Assembly: GCA_022508985.1 (NCBI GenBank)
Contig: JAFLUA010000005.1
Span: forward strand, 62,001-126,000
Source of the DNA: Muribaculaceae bacterium
GTDB taxonomy: Bacteria > Bacteroidota > Bacteroidia > Bacteroidales > Muribaculaceae
Direction of reading: 5' to 3'
DNA: 64,000 bases
Position numbers and translations under genes: made by a program. Position 1 is the stretch's first letter, and the number at the start of each line of letters is the position of its first letter. Below are positions 1-8,497 of this stretch, piece after piece. Below the pieces are notes generated by a model. It was given only the letters and a program-made list of their open reading frames with translations, ran no database searches and was not told where the DNA came from.

Positions 1-583
1 TAGCTACTGTTTTGAACCCATAATTTTTTAGTTCTTGAAATCCTCCCGTAAGCCAGGTCCACGGCACAAGAAATACCGAGCCCATCGACACCCTTACAGC
101 TCTACGATTGAGTGGGTCGCACGAACTTGGTGTCAATAAGACAGCATCAATGCCAAGTGCCGCTGCACTACGGAAAATAGCTCCAATATTTGTCGTATCA
201 ACGACTCCGTCAATAACCACTACACGCCGGGCTGTTTCCAATATATCTTCGAGGCGTGGTGCTTGTGGGCGACGCATCGCACACAACACCCCTCGTGTGA
301 GTGTGTAGCCTGTGAGTTGAGATAGTAATTCGCGCGAACCTGTATAAACCTGCATATCGGGGCAACGCGCTATTATATCGGCTGCATCACCGGCTATATG
401 ACGTTCCTCACACAATAGCGCCACGGGCTCCATCCCTGCATTCATCGCCACATTTATCACCTTAGGACTCTCTGCGATAAAAAGTCCTTTTTGCGGCTCT
501 AAACGATTTCTCAACTGTGCCTCTGTGAGGGCCGAAAACACTTCGAGTTCCGGCATTTCAAGCGATGTTATGCGTGTTATCAT
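1..583 (-). CDS. TrmH/SpoU family RNA 2'-O-methyltransferase (3' end outside window)
   Basis: About 194 codons are visible from the ATG at 583-581; the C-terminus lies beyond the left edge. The N-terminal part reads like the substrate-binding domain of SpoU-type enzymes (FIAESPKVINVAMNAGMEP). The SPOUT catalytic domain follows, with motif 1 (TTNIGAIFRSAAALG, the conserved N and R) and the beginning of motif 2 (DPLNRRAVRVSMGSV). Such enzymes transfer a methyl group from S-adenosylmethionine to a ribose 2'-OH in tRNA or rRNA. The exact target cannot be told. It is divergent from the small TPR gene at 650 with only 66 bp between them. Confidence 0.85.
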   Translation of the reverse strand, partial: MITRITSLEMPELEVFSALTEAQLRNRLEPQKGLFIAESPKVINVAMNAGMEPVALLCEERHIAGDAADIIARCPDMQVYTGSRELLSQLTGYTLTRGVLCAMRRPQAPRLEDILETARRVVVIDGVVDTTNIGAIFRSAAALGIDAVLLTPSSCDPLNRRAVRVSMGSVFLVPWTWLTGGFQELKNYGFKTVA

Positions 584-637
584 ACTCTATCTAAACTTTT
601 TTGCTACCTGTCGGCGTAAAAATACCCGATTTTATCG

Positions 638-645
638 TAAATTTG
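638..645 (+). promoter_or_regulatory. -7 promoter element TAAATTTG, start codon 4 nt downstream
   Basis: TAAATTTG matches the Bacteroidetes -7 consensus TAnnTTTG. It ends only 4 nt before the ATG at 650, so the transcript may start at or next to the start codon (leaderless). No good -33 TTTG lies at the expected distance, so the call rests on the -7 box and its position. Confidence 0.45.
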
Positions 646-649
646 TGGT

Positions 650-913
650 ATGGATAAAGAACTCATACAACAATTATTCGCAAACAATAATTTGACGGAA
701 GCATCGCTATTGCTCAAAGCCGGTGCCGACGACAACGACCCCTGGGCCCTATATATGCTCGGCCGAATAGCCTGGAAAGAGGGGCGAAAAAGCGATGCTA
801 TCAGCTTATACACCGCTGCCGCCAACATCGATTCATCATCTGAAGCAGCGGTGGCTCTCGAACAGACTCGCGATATAATGGATTTTTACAATAAAGATTT
901 ATACAACCCTTAA
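650..913 (+). CDS. Small TPR-like helical protein
   Basis: An 87-residue acidic protein with no signal peptide or membrane segment. The middle (DPWALYMLGRIAWKEGRKSD, then AISLYTAAANIDSSSEAA) has the spacing of one and a half tetratricopeptide repeats: small residue, aromatic, and the A-x-x-x-Y-x-x-A pattern. TPR units bind other proteins, but no partner is indicated. It lies alone between a divergent methyltransferase and the convergent DUF4831 gene, whose stop is 15 nt away. The promoter box directly upstream and good codon structure support a real gene. Confidence 0.7.
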   Translation: MDKELIQQLFANNNLTEASLLLKAGADDNDPWALYMLGRIAWKEGRKSDAISLYTAAANIDSSSEAAVALEQTRDIMDFYNKDLYNP

Positions 914-928
914 ATCTTTGTTTTCAAC

Positions 929-2026
929 CTACTTGGAAGGTGTCGGCTCCAGTTTGACAACAGCACCTGTTGCCGGGTCAAAGACAAGAGAATAAGGCTC
1001 TTTCTTATCGGTAAACAGCGCCGGATTTAAGCCAAACACTACGCCAAGTTGTGCTAACGACACCTTCTCGGAGGCTATCCTATTACCGGCGTATGATACC
1101 GATATCTCGGCAATCCCCGGGATACAATATGCCACACCGCCCTTTGGAAACGTTTTCTTCTCTCCTTTTTCATTCAGAGGCAGTTCTCCTTCTTCTATTA
1201 CACGCATATCAACTGTTATCGGAGCTCCGGCAAGATTGTCGGCATCGACAATGCCATCGACAACCGACAAGCGGGCTATTACCTTTCCCTTCACTTCTTT
1301 GGCTTCCGGAACAAAGCTAACCTTTTCCACGATAGTGCGTGTCGTTCGCACGCCTGCAAACATTGCTGTCAAGGCAGCCTCTTGGGCTGCTATATTGTCG
1401 AGTACAAGTTTCATTGCCGCACCATCGGCCGGCGGATTATCTGCTTGACCCGATAAAATATCCGAACGCATTTCGCGGAGCTCAAAAATGCGGTTAGCGG
1501 CAAGCTCGGCTTTTTTCGACGTTGACGAGCTGCGGGCCATATCCTGGGTCACGGCCTGCTGTGCTTCCGGCGTTTCAAGGGGCGAGGAAAGCGCTTCTTT
1601 TGCAACAGGCAATGCCGGTTGATTCAACACCGGCGATGCCTCACAATTGATTGTAAGAGGAATATTATCAGGCGACAATGTCATATATGCCGATGTCCCG
1701 TTTTTGAATTGTGCAAGCCATTGCTCTTCTTTATTAGGCACGCCTTTCGGCACTACTACAACACTTAAAATCTTTGCCGACTGTCGATCGGCAACGATAG
1801 CATTATCGATACTGAGATGCTTGCGGGCATAGTTGTAGAAATCGCCGGGATGCTCTTCTGTCAACTCTGCCTCAATATATATGTCTAATGCCGTCAACGG
1901 AAGTGTATATATCAAGCCATAATCGCTTGCTTTCCCTACCGAGAGCTTTTGCGATGTCTGTGCAGTAGTTACGATATTAATGACTGACAATATCGCCAAC
2001 AGCATTACTATACGGTTCTTTTTCAT
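929..2026 (-). CDS. DUF4831 family secreted protein
   Basis: About 365 residues from the ATG at 2026, which gives a clean signal peptide (KKNR, hydrophobic run, then TTAQ). In-frame ATGs at 2032 and 2047 are alternatives; the 2047 start would overlap the nnrDE stop. The order of segments (YGLIYTLPLTALDIYIEAELTEE, later WLAQFKNGTSAYMTL, and a C-terminal YSLVFDPATGAVVKLE) matches the Bacteroidales DUF4831 family as I remember it; its function is unknown. The N-terminal signal suggests the periplasm or outer membrane. It is last in the dnaE-trxA-nnrDE unit, which says nothing specific about its role. Confidence 0.8.
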   Translation of the reverse strand: MKKNRIVMLLAILSVINIVTTAQTSQKLSVGKASDYGLIYTLPLTALDIYIEAELTEEHPGDFYNYARKHLSIDNAIVADRQSAKILSVVVVPKGVPNKEEQWLAQFKNGTSAYMTLSPDNIPLTINCEASPVLNQPALPVAKEALSSPLETPEAQQAVTQDMARSSSTSKKAELAANRIFELREMRSDILSGQADNPPADGAAMKLVLDNIAAQEAALTAMFAGVRTTRTIVEKVSFVPEAKEVKGKVIARLSVVDGIVDADNLAGAPITVDMRVIEEGELPLNEKGEKKTFPKGGVAYCIPGIAEISVSYAGNRIASEKVSLAQLGVVFGLNPALFTDKKEPYSLVFDPATGAVVKLEPTPSK

Positions 2027-2036
2027 AATCATATAT

Positions 2037-3638
2037 TTATGCGTCATTTGTACGCGGATTTAGTACATAATCTATCGCGAGCCCAACCGAATCGGCTACA
2101 TCTTCGGCCGTTGTGCCATACACACCATTATCGCGCAAGGCGATACGCCCGGCTATGCCATGTACGTAGACTGCGGCCACGGCTGCTATCTCAGGCTGGA
2201 GATTCTGTGCTACAAATCCGGCCATGATACCGGTGAGAACATCTCCGCTTCCGGCTGTCGCCAAGGCCTCCGTTGCCGACGTATTAACCACAATTTCCCC
2301 TGTAGGCCAGATTGTTAGTGTATTATGGCCCTTTAGCACTATTATAATTTTATGTTTTGCTGCCATTTCTATGGCCTTAAGTACACGAGACGAATGGGAT
2401 GTTTGAGGACCGAATAAGCGGTCAAATTCTCCTGCATGAGGAGTGATTATCGAACGCGGCGGAATAAAGTCGATCATCGACGGACGCTTTGATATACAGT
2501 TCAAGGCATCGGCATCGAGTATCAACGATTTTGATGTTGCGTAACACGACTTAAGGAACACCTCGAGCCCTATTATAGTATCTTCGGCAGTCCCTATCCC
2601 CGGACCTACGGCCACGCCCTTACTATTCTTAAGGTTCTCAAATGTGTGTATTTCACTATCACTACCATCTGTGGCAAACATGGCCGACGGGACCGACGTT
2701 TGCATCACGTCGTATGCACAGCGAGGCCCATAACACGTTACGCGGCCACAACCCGAGCGAGTGGCTGCACGCGTGGCAAGTACCGCTGCCCCAACCATGC
2801 CGTACGACCCCGCAAATATCAATGCATCACCCAAGTCGGCTTTTGAGGCTATTGCACTCCTTGTGGGCAATACCCTGCGAACAGCCTTGGCATCTATCAC
2901 ACGCGTTGTGCGGTTAACTGTTTTCAGTGCTTCACTATCGAGAGGTGTGTCTATCACCTTCCACTGCCCTACAAGCTCTGCATTTTCGGGCATAAAGAAA
3001 GATAATGTTGGGCCTACTAAGGTTAATGTCACATCGGCATGAACTATATTCCTGTTTATCATGCCAACGCCCATATCGGTAAGCATACCCGACGGCAAGT
3101 CTATTGCGATAACCTTTGCATGCTGCTCGTTGATGTGCCGAGCTACGGCCTGATAGCCACCGCGTAGCGGCTTTTTATACTCACTCCCAAAGATACCATC
3201 GACAAGAATTGTTCTACGATCTATCTCCGGCATCGTAAAGCCTAAACCGGGGTTTATTACCTCTTCAAGATATTCTGCACCGGCTTCCGATAAAAATTTT
3301 TCGCGCTCCGATAGGGTATCTTCGCTAAGGACACTGCCGCCAATATTAAATAGCACCACCTTTGCTTTACACCCTTTGCCATGCAACGCCGTGGCCGCTG
3401 ACATGGCATATGCGCCACAGATTCCATCGCCTGCAAAGACCAACACCTTAGAGGCTGAGTGGCCGCGTAGGTCTACAACCTCGCGAGCAACGCTTTCGCC
3501 CACTGCATTGATAAATGCCGCTCGCCGTCCGAGCCACAGTTCTTTCTGCGTCTCATCGAGCTTGCTAATATCTTCGAGCCGCCCTATGGTGGCTTCTACA
3601 ATACGCTCTATCTCTGCCGGTGTATAGATATTGATCAT
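2037..3638 (-). CDS. nnrDE: Bifunctional NAD(P)HX epimerase / ADP-dependent dehydratase
   Basis: A 533-residue fusion of YjeF_N (about 1-235) and a ribokinase-like carbohydrate-kinase domain (about 250-520). It repairs hydrated NADH and NADPH: the epimerase interconverts R and S forms and the dehydratase restores NAD(P)H using ADP. The dehydratase half is intact: AGSYGMVGAA (276-285), VGPGIGTAED, ITPHAGEFDRL (398-408) and GSGDVLTG (463-470) with the catalytic Asp466. The epimerase half keeps the Asp of AIDLPSG (D180), but the usual phosphate-binding loop GxGNNGGDG is replaced by AGDGICGAYA (69-78). That half may therefore be weak or inactive. It starts 16 nt after trxA. Confidence 0.93.
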   Translation of the reverse strand: MINIYTPAEIERIVEATIGRLEDISKLDETQKELWLGRRAAFINAVGESVAREVVDLRGHSASKVLVFAGDGICGAYAMSAATALHGKGCKAKVVLFNIGGSVLSEDTLSEREKFLSEAGAEYLEEVINPGLGFTMPEIDRRTILVDGIFGSEYKKPLRGGYQAVARHINEQHAKVIAIDLPSGMLTDMGVGMINRNIVHADVTLTLVGPTLSFFMPENAELVGQWKVIDTPLDSEALKTVNRTTRVIDAKAVRRVLPTRSAIASKADLGDALIFAGSYGMVGAAVLATRAATRSGCGRVTCYGPRCAYDVMQTSVPSAMFATDGSDSEIHTFENLKNSKGVAVGPGIGTAEDTIIGLEVFLKSCYATSKSLILDADALNCISKRPSMIDFIPPRSIITPHAGEFDRLFGPQTSHSSRVLKAIEMAAKHKIIIVLKGHNTLTIWPTGEIVVNTSATEALATAGSGDVLTGIMAGFVAQNLQPEIAAVAAVYVHGIAGRIALRDNGVYGTTAEDVADSVGLAIDYVLNPRTNDA

Positions 3639-3654
3639 CGACTATTTGATATCT

Positions 3655-3978
3655 TTATAGTGCAAGCAACTCCTCTATTTTTGCGCGTATACTATCTGCT
3701 TTTTGTCCTCCTACAAGGCGTAGATCGGTGCGCTGTCCGTTTTTGAAGAATAAGATTGTCGGAAGACTGCGGATTCCTACTGCGCTGCAAAACTCTGTTT
3801 CTTCGTCACAATTATATTTACCGACCAAAACCTTTCCCTCATATTCTTCTGCTATTTGATCTATTACGGGTGCCATAGCCACACACGGGCCACACCACGT
3901 AGCCCAAAAATCTATCACTACAGCTTGGCCGCCGGCGATTATCTCATTTACGTTTGAATCGGTGAATGTGAATGCCAT
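3655..3978 (-). CDS. trxA: Thioredoxin
   Basis: A 107-residue cytoplasmic thioredoxin with the classic active site WCGPC (Cys29, Cys32), the buried Asp in VIDFWA, and the cis-proline loop RSLPTILFF. It reduces protein disulfides and is itself kept reduced by thioredoxin reductase, which is not in this window. Length is normal for the family. It begins 5 nt after the dnaE stop and is followed 16 nt later by nnrDE, so all three are probably cotranscribed. Confidence 0.96.
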   Translation of the reverse strand: MAFTFTDSNVNEIIAGGQAVVIDFWATWCGPCVAMAPVIDQIAEEYEGKVLVGKYNCDEETEFCSAVGIRSLPTILFFKNGQRTDLRLVGGQKADSIRAKIEELLAL

Positions 3979-3983
3979 AAACT

Positions 3984-6900
3984 TTACTTATAAGGGTTAT
4001 TATTGCGTTTTATATTAAATTCGAGTCCGAGTTCTTTGAGCACTTCAATGAATTTCCTGTTTATATTTACTTTCATTGATGTCGAAAATGTGAGCTTTCG
4101 GCCCAATTCGGGTGCGTATACTACTATTTCAACCGGGGTCATTTGCTCTGCCGACGCTGTTGCCTGTTTGCTATCGGCATTATCAAGTAATTCTGTCAAC
4201 TGTCTTATTTCCGAGGGCTCTATTTTGATTGAAATTTCATTTATCAGCCTACCCCGTAATTTTTCTAAGGGCAAAAGGCGGTCTACGTTGAATCGCAAAT
4301 TCGACACCCCCGTCGACCGATTTACCACATTTTTACATGACCCGACCACATAAACAGGTGTGCCGGGCACACATAGGTAACCAAACTCTGCTTTTTGCTT
4401 ATCGAAGATGGTAAAATCTGTCGTCCCGGTATAGTCTTCCACCTTGACAATGGTCATAACAGAGCCCGTGGCCATTTTTCGGTCTTCAACCTCTACAACC
4501 ATACCGGCAAACACGACCGGACTTGTCGTCGGTGATGATATCTCATTTTTCTCGGCAATAGTGTATTCCACACCATGATTCACCTCCAACCAATAGGGAT
4601 CGAGGGGATGCGCCGACAAATACATCCCAACCAACTCGCGCTCCTTGTTGAGCCGCACAAGGTTGTCCCAGCGGGGTACCGACATAATTCTTGGTCGACT
4701 TGCTGCCTTAATTTCTTCATCATCGTCCCCGAAAAGCGACGTAGCCGACAGTTTCTTTTCTCGTTGACACTGTGCTCCATACCGCAGCAGCAGCTCCGAG
4801 GTCGTCTCTCCACGTTTCCCTACTACTGCCACAAAGTCTTCGCGCTTGACTCCTTCAAAACAATCAAAGGCCCCTGCCAGCACAAGGCTCTCAAAAACGC
4901 GTCTATTGATGGCCGACGAGGGCACTCGCTCTACGAAATCGTAGATATCGATAAATTTGCCTCCCTCTGTGCGTGAATCTACTATAGCGCGCACAACATC
5001 GGCTCCGACGCCTTTGATTGCCGATAGCCCGAAGCGTATCACTTGAGGCGAACTAACGCTGAAGGTCGCTATCGATTCATTTATATCCGGACCCTTTACT
5101 TCGATGCCCATTGCTTTGCACTCGTCCATATAGAACGACAGCTTTGATATATCATCGAGGTTGCGGCTCAAGACGGCGGCCATAAACTCTGCCGGGTAAT
5201 TAGCCTTCAGATAGCCCGTCTGAAACGCCACCCAACTATAACACGTAGCATGACTTTTGTTGAAGGCATACGATGCAAACTTTTCCCATTCGGCCCATAT
5301 TTTTTCGAGCACTTCTACTTTATGCCCGTTAGTCTGTCCACCCTCCAGGAATTTACCTTTAAGCTCGTTCATTTTCGCAATGAGCTTTTTACCCATCGCT
5401 TTTCGCAGCGTATCACTTTGCCCGCGTGTAAAGTTTGCCAATTGACGAGATAGTAGCATAACCTGCTCTTGATACACCGTAATGCCATACGTATCCTTGA
5501 GATACACCTCCATTTCGGGTATATCGTACATGATAGGCTCGCGACCGTGTTTACGCGCTATAAAGCTGGGTATGTTTTCCATAGGACCGGGCCGATACAA
5601 CGCATTCATCGCTATCAGGTCTTCAAACACGGTGGGCTTAAGCTCGCGCAAATAACGTTGCATTCCAGGCGACTCAAATTGGAATGTACCAACCGTTGCG
5701 CCGCGGCTATATAGCTCGTATGTCTTAGGGTCGTCGATGGGTATATTGTCAATATCGAGGTCTATGCCGTAGGATCGTTTAACATTAGCAACGGCATCGC
5801 GAATTATAGAAAGGGTTTTCAGGCCGAGGAAGTCCATCTTGATAAGACCGGTATCCTCTATCACACGCCCCTCATATTGCGTTACAAGTATCCTGTCGTC
5901 ATTCTTATCTTGTGCCGTACTGACAGGCACCCAATCGGTAATATCATCACGACATATTATGACTCCACAAGCATGGACGCCAACATTACGTATCGAGCCT
6001 TCAAGCTTTTCGGCATAGGTCATAATATCGGCAACAGCCGGGTCGCGTTCCATTTCTTCCTTAAACTCCGGCAGATACTTGATACAATTGGCGAGATTGA
6101 GTGTCAACTCTTTCGATGGATCGTTCGGGTCGAGAGGCATATGCTTAGGTATGAGCTTCGATAACCTGTTGCCTGTCGCTATCGGCTGATTCATCACTCG
6201 AGTAACATCTTTTATTGCCATCTTCGCCGCCATGGTGCCATATGTGATAATATGGGCAACATTTGCCGCACCATAGCGTTCTGTCACGTAATTAAGCACC
6301 AACTCGCGACCGTCATCGTCAAAGTCGACGTCGATATCAGGCAATGAGATACGGTCGGGATTGAGGAAGCGTTCGAAGAGGAGATCGTACTTTAACGGAT
6401 CTATTTGCGTTATTCCCAAGCAATATGCCACAACCGAGCCTGCCGCCGACCCTCGACCAGGCCCTATGCTCACGCCCATCGTGCGGCCTACACGGATAAA
6501 ATCTTCTACTATGAGGAAGTAGCCCGGGAAGCCCATCGTCTTCATTATATGAAGCTCGAAGCGGATTCTATCATCGACTTCTTTCGAAAGTGGCATAGGA
6601 TAGCGGCGTGCAGCCCCTTCGTAGGTGATTTTTCGCAAATAGTCGGCCTCGAATTTTATTCTATATAACTTTTCGTAGCCACCAAGGCGAGCTATCGTCT
6701 CCCGTCCTTCTTCTTCACTCATCACTACATTTCCGTTCTCGTCACGTGTAAACTCATCGAAGAGTTCTTGCTCCGTTATACGCTGCCGATACTCCTCTTC
6801 CGTACCAAATTCAGCAGGTATTGCGAAATTGGGCATAATCGGAGCGTGGTCTATGTCGTACTCCTCTACCTTATCGGCTATTTCAAGCGTCGTTGCCAAC

Positions 6901-7823
6901 ACTTCAGGCATATCGGAGAAAACTTGAGCCATTTCGTTCGACGTCTTGAACCACTCCTGCTTTGAATATAGCATGCGGTTCTCGTCATTTACATACTTGT
7001 TGGTCGACAGGCAGATCAATCTGTCGTGTGCCTCCGCATCGGCCTCGTCTACAAAATGCACATCGTTGGTCGCCATAACCTTTACGCCATGCTTTCCTGC
7101 CAATTCTATTAATTGAGACTCTATAGCTTTCTGCGACTTATAGGTGTCGTGATTGGCGCGTGGAACAGTTGCCTTATGGCGTTGCAACTCAATGTAATAG
7201 TCTTCACCAAACGTCTCTTTCCACCATGCAACAGCCTTGTCGGCCTCTTCGTAGTTACCGGCGCTGAGCAAGCGCGGTACTTCACCGCCAAGACATGCCG
7301 AGCACACTATCAAACCTTCGCGATGCGCCGCAAGCGAAGCCTTATCAGTTCGTGGATGAGAATAAAAGCCGTCAGTCCAGGCTTTCGACACCAACTTGAT
7401 GAGATTTTTATACCCTTTTTCATTTTTAGCGAGAACGACAAGGTGGCGGCCCGTATCTCTTTTATCGACATGCTCATACATCGTGTTCTGAGCAACATAC
7501 ATCTCACAACCGATAATAGGTTTAAGATGCTTTTTGCTCTCCGCCGCTATTTGATTTTTGGCGTCCTCTATTGCGGCGGGGTCGCCGCTTTCTTCTGCCG
7601 CGGCAAGCGCTGCCTTGGCTTTGTTTACCGCTTCTTTAACCTTGCCGTTATGCTTCTTTATATCATTAAAGAATGCTTTTACGCCAAACATATTCCCGTG
7701 GTCTGTAATTGCTAACGCCGGCATACCATCGGCAACGGCCTTTTTTACCAGGCTCGACACTGATGATAATCCGTCAAGTATTGAATACGACGTATGGACG
7801 TGCAAGTGTACAAATTTCGACAT
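3984..7823 (-). CDS. dnaE: DNA polymerase III alpha subunit
   Basis: The replicative polymerase, 1279 residues from the ATG at 7823, where the conserved MSKFVHLHVHTSYS begins; the 60 nt of open frame upstream is not part of the gene. The N-terminal PHP domain holds all nine metal ligands (H8, H10, D17, H42, E107, H127, C177, D254, H256). It also carries an Ala/Lys-rich insertion (about 58-99) that shorter DnaE proteins lack. The polymerase core has PDIDVDFDDDGRE with the catalytic Asp pair and NVGVHACGVII. Finger, beta-binding and OB-fold regions follow. Length and layout fit DnaE1, not PolC. First gene of the dnaE-trxA-nnrDE-DUF4831 unit. Confidence 0.97.
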   Translation of the reverse strand: MSKFVHLHVHTSYSILDGLSSVSSLVKKAVADGMPALAITDHGNMFGVKAFFNDIKKHNGKVKEAVNKAKAALAAAEESGDPAAIEDAKNQIAAESKKHLKPIIGCEMYVAQNTMYEHVDKRDTGRHLVVLAKNEKGYKNLIKLVSKAWTDGFYSHPRTDKASLAAHREGLIVCSACLGGEVPRLLSAGNYEEADKAVAWWKETFGEDYYIELQRHKATVPRANHDTYKSQKAIESQLIELAGKHGVKVMATNDVHFVDEADAEAHDRLICLSTNKYVNDENRMLYSKQEWFKTSNEMAQVFSDMPEVLATTLEIADKVEEYDIDHAPIMPNFAIPAEFGTEEEYRQRITEQELFDEFTRDENGNVVMSEEEGRETIARLGGYEKLYRIKFEADYLRKITYEGAARRYPMPLSKEVDDRIRFELHIMKTMGFPGYFLIVEDFIRVGRTMGVSIGPGRGSAAGSVVAYCLGITQIDPLKYDLLFERFLNPDRISLPDIDVDFDDDGRELVLNYVTERYGAANVAHIITYGTMAAKMAIKDVTRVMNQPIATGNRLSKLIPKHMPLDPNDPSKELTLNLANCIKYLPEFKEEMERDPAVADIMTYAEKLEGSIRNVGVHACGVIICRDDITDWVPVSTAQDKNDDRILVTQYEGRVIEDTGLIKMDFLGLKTLSIIRDAVANVKRSYGIDLDIDNIPIDDPKTYELYSRGATVGTFQFESPGMQRYLRELKPTVFEDLIAMNALYRPGPMENIPSFIARKHGREPIMYDIPEMEVYLKDTYGITVYQEQVMLLSRQLANFTRGQSDTLRKAMGKKLIAKMNELKGKFLEGGQTNGHKVEVLEKIWAEWEKFASYAFNKSHATCYSWVAFQTGYLKANYPAEFMAAVLSRNLDDISKLSFYMDECKAMGIEVKGPDINESIATFSVSSPQVIRFGLSAIKGVGADVVRAIVDSRTEGGKFIDIYDFVERVPSSAINRRVFESLVLAGAFDCFEGVKREDFVAVVGKRGETTSELLLRYGAQCQREKKLSATSLFGDDDEEIKAASRPRIMSVPRWDNLVRLNKERELVGMYLSAHPLDPYWLEVNHGVEYTIAEKNEISSPTTSPVVFAGMVVEVEDRKMATGSVMTIVKVEDYTGTTDFTIFDKQKAEFGYLCVPGTPVYVVGSCKNVVNRSTGVSNLRFNVDRLLPLEKLRGRLINEISIKIEPSEIRQLTELLDNADSKQATASAEQMTPVEIVVYAPELGRKLTFSTSMKVNINRKFIEVLKELGLEFNIKRNNNPYK

Positions 7824-7880
7824 ATATTTAGCTATCAAGGAAGTATTACAAACAATGAGCACCCGCGATAAACGGATGCT

Positions 7881-7888
7881 CAAAGTTA
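7881..7888 (-). promoter_or_regulatory. -7 promoter element for dnaE
   Basis: On the minus strand this reads TAACTTTG, a full match to TAnnTTTG, about 58 nt before the dnaE ATG. The expected -33 position does not read TTTG, so the promoter is supported by the -7 box alone. Confidence 0.5.
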
Positions 7889-7977
7889 CAAATTTTTCTC
7901 TAATAATTATCCCTTAAAATTGAGTCAAAAATTTGCTTTTTCTATTTTAACTTTTTAGAACAGTCTAATCGGTAACT

Positions 7978-8247
7978 TCATTCTTTTTTTGAATCAATTG
8001 TAGCCAAGGCGTGCTCTATTGCTATCGCAAATTGATCGGGACACGACGTGCCGCGGCCGCGGCAATCTGTTCCGCGTAATCGTGTGGCAACATCTCTGGC
8101 GTTCATTCCCTCGGCTAACATCGTTAGGCCTACCGTATTACCGGGGCAACCTCCGTAAAAGCGTATGTTATGCATTAATCCTTGCTCATCTATCTCAAAA
8201 TGTATCTGCTGGGAGCAAGTGCCTTGTGGCCTATATTCAAATTCCAT
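7978..8247 (-). CDS. TSCPD domain protein (TIGR03905-like)
   Basis: An 89-residue protein from the ATG at 8247. It has the cysteine pattern of the stand-alone TSCPD family: EYRPQGTCSQQIHFEID near the start, YGGCPGNTVGL in the middle and GRGTSCPDQFAIAI near the end. Related modules form a metal-binding tail on some ribonucleotide reductases; the free-standing proteins have no settled function. The open frame continues upstream through the tRNA-Leu, but that part is not protein-coding. A strong tRNA terminator sits between the tRNA and this start, so its own promoter is unclear. Confidence 0.85.
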   Translation of the reverse strand: MEFEYRPQGTCSQQIHFEIDEQGLMHNIRFYGGCPGNTVGLTMLAEGMNARDVATRLRGTDCRGRGTSCPDQFAIAIEHALATIDSKKE

Positions 8248-8283
8248 ATGATTTTTTGTTTCGTTCAACGATTGATATTTAGC

Positions 8284-8313
8284 CAAAAAATCGGCACATG
8301 TCAGCACCGATTT
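8284..8313 (-). terminator. Rho-independent terminator after tRNA-Leu
   Basis: On the minus strand a 10-bp stem (AAATCGGTGC / GTGCCGATTT, with two G-U pairs) closes a 6-nt loop and is followed by a run of T. It begins 8 nt past the 3' end of the tRNA and should end its transcript. Confidence 0.75.
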
Positions 8314-8320
8314 CTTATTG

Positions 8321-8404
8321 TACCCGAAGTGGGACTCGAACCCACACAGCCGTAATGGCCAAGGGATTTTAAGTCCCTCGTGTCTACCATTCCACCATTC
8401 GGGC
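8321..8404 (-). tRNA. tRNA-Leu (anticodon UAA)
   Basis: On the minus strand an 84-nt class II tRNA is readable. The acceptor stem GCCCGAA pairs with TTCGGGT (one G-U). The anticodon stem AGGGA/TCCCT encloses CTTAAAA, giving anticodon UAA. A long variable arm (TGGCCATTACGGCTG) marks it as leucine-type, and the T arm is GTGGG-TTCGAGT-CCCAC. The discriminator base is A, as in leucine tRNAs; a full CCA end is not encoded (ACA follows), so it must be added after transcription. It has its own consensus promoter and terminator. Confidence 0.95.
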
Positions 8405-8420
8405 AACAGTTTTTCGACTG

Positions 8421-8451
8421 CAAATTTAATCATTTTTGTTAGAACAACAAA
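8421..8451 (-). promoter_or_regulatory. Consensus promoter for tRNA-Leu
   Basis: On the minus strand TTTG (8451-8448), a 19-nt spacer and TAAATTTG (8428-8421) form a perfect Bacteroidetes sigma-70-type promoter, 17 nt before the first base of the tRNA. It overlaps the divergent promoter of the PBP gene. Confidence 0.8.
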
Positions 8452-8466
8452 AAATGAGTAATTTTG
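8435..8466 (+). promoter_or_regulatory. Consensus promoter for the class A PBP gene
   Basis: TTTG at 8435-8438, a 20-nt spacer and TAATTTTG at 8459-8466 fit the Bacteroidetes consensus. The start codon follows at 8498. The -33 region overlaps the spacer of the tRNA-Leu promoter on the other strand, so the two could compete for polymerase. Confidence 0.75.
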
Positions 8467-8497
8467 TACTCTATCTATCACGTTTTTTTATCAGACA

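Noticed and set aside
7113-7715. 200-codon plus-strand open frame opposite dnaE
   Set aside because: Lies wholly opposite the conserved PHP and early polymerase region of dnaE.
8248-8481. N-terminal extension of the TSCPD reading frame
   Set aside because: It translates the tRNA-Leu and its terminator; the conserved protein starts at the ATG at 8247.
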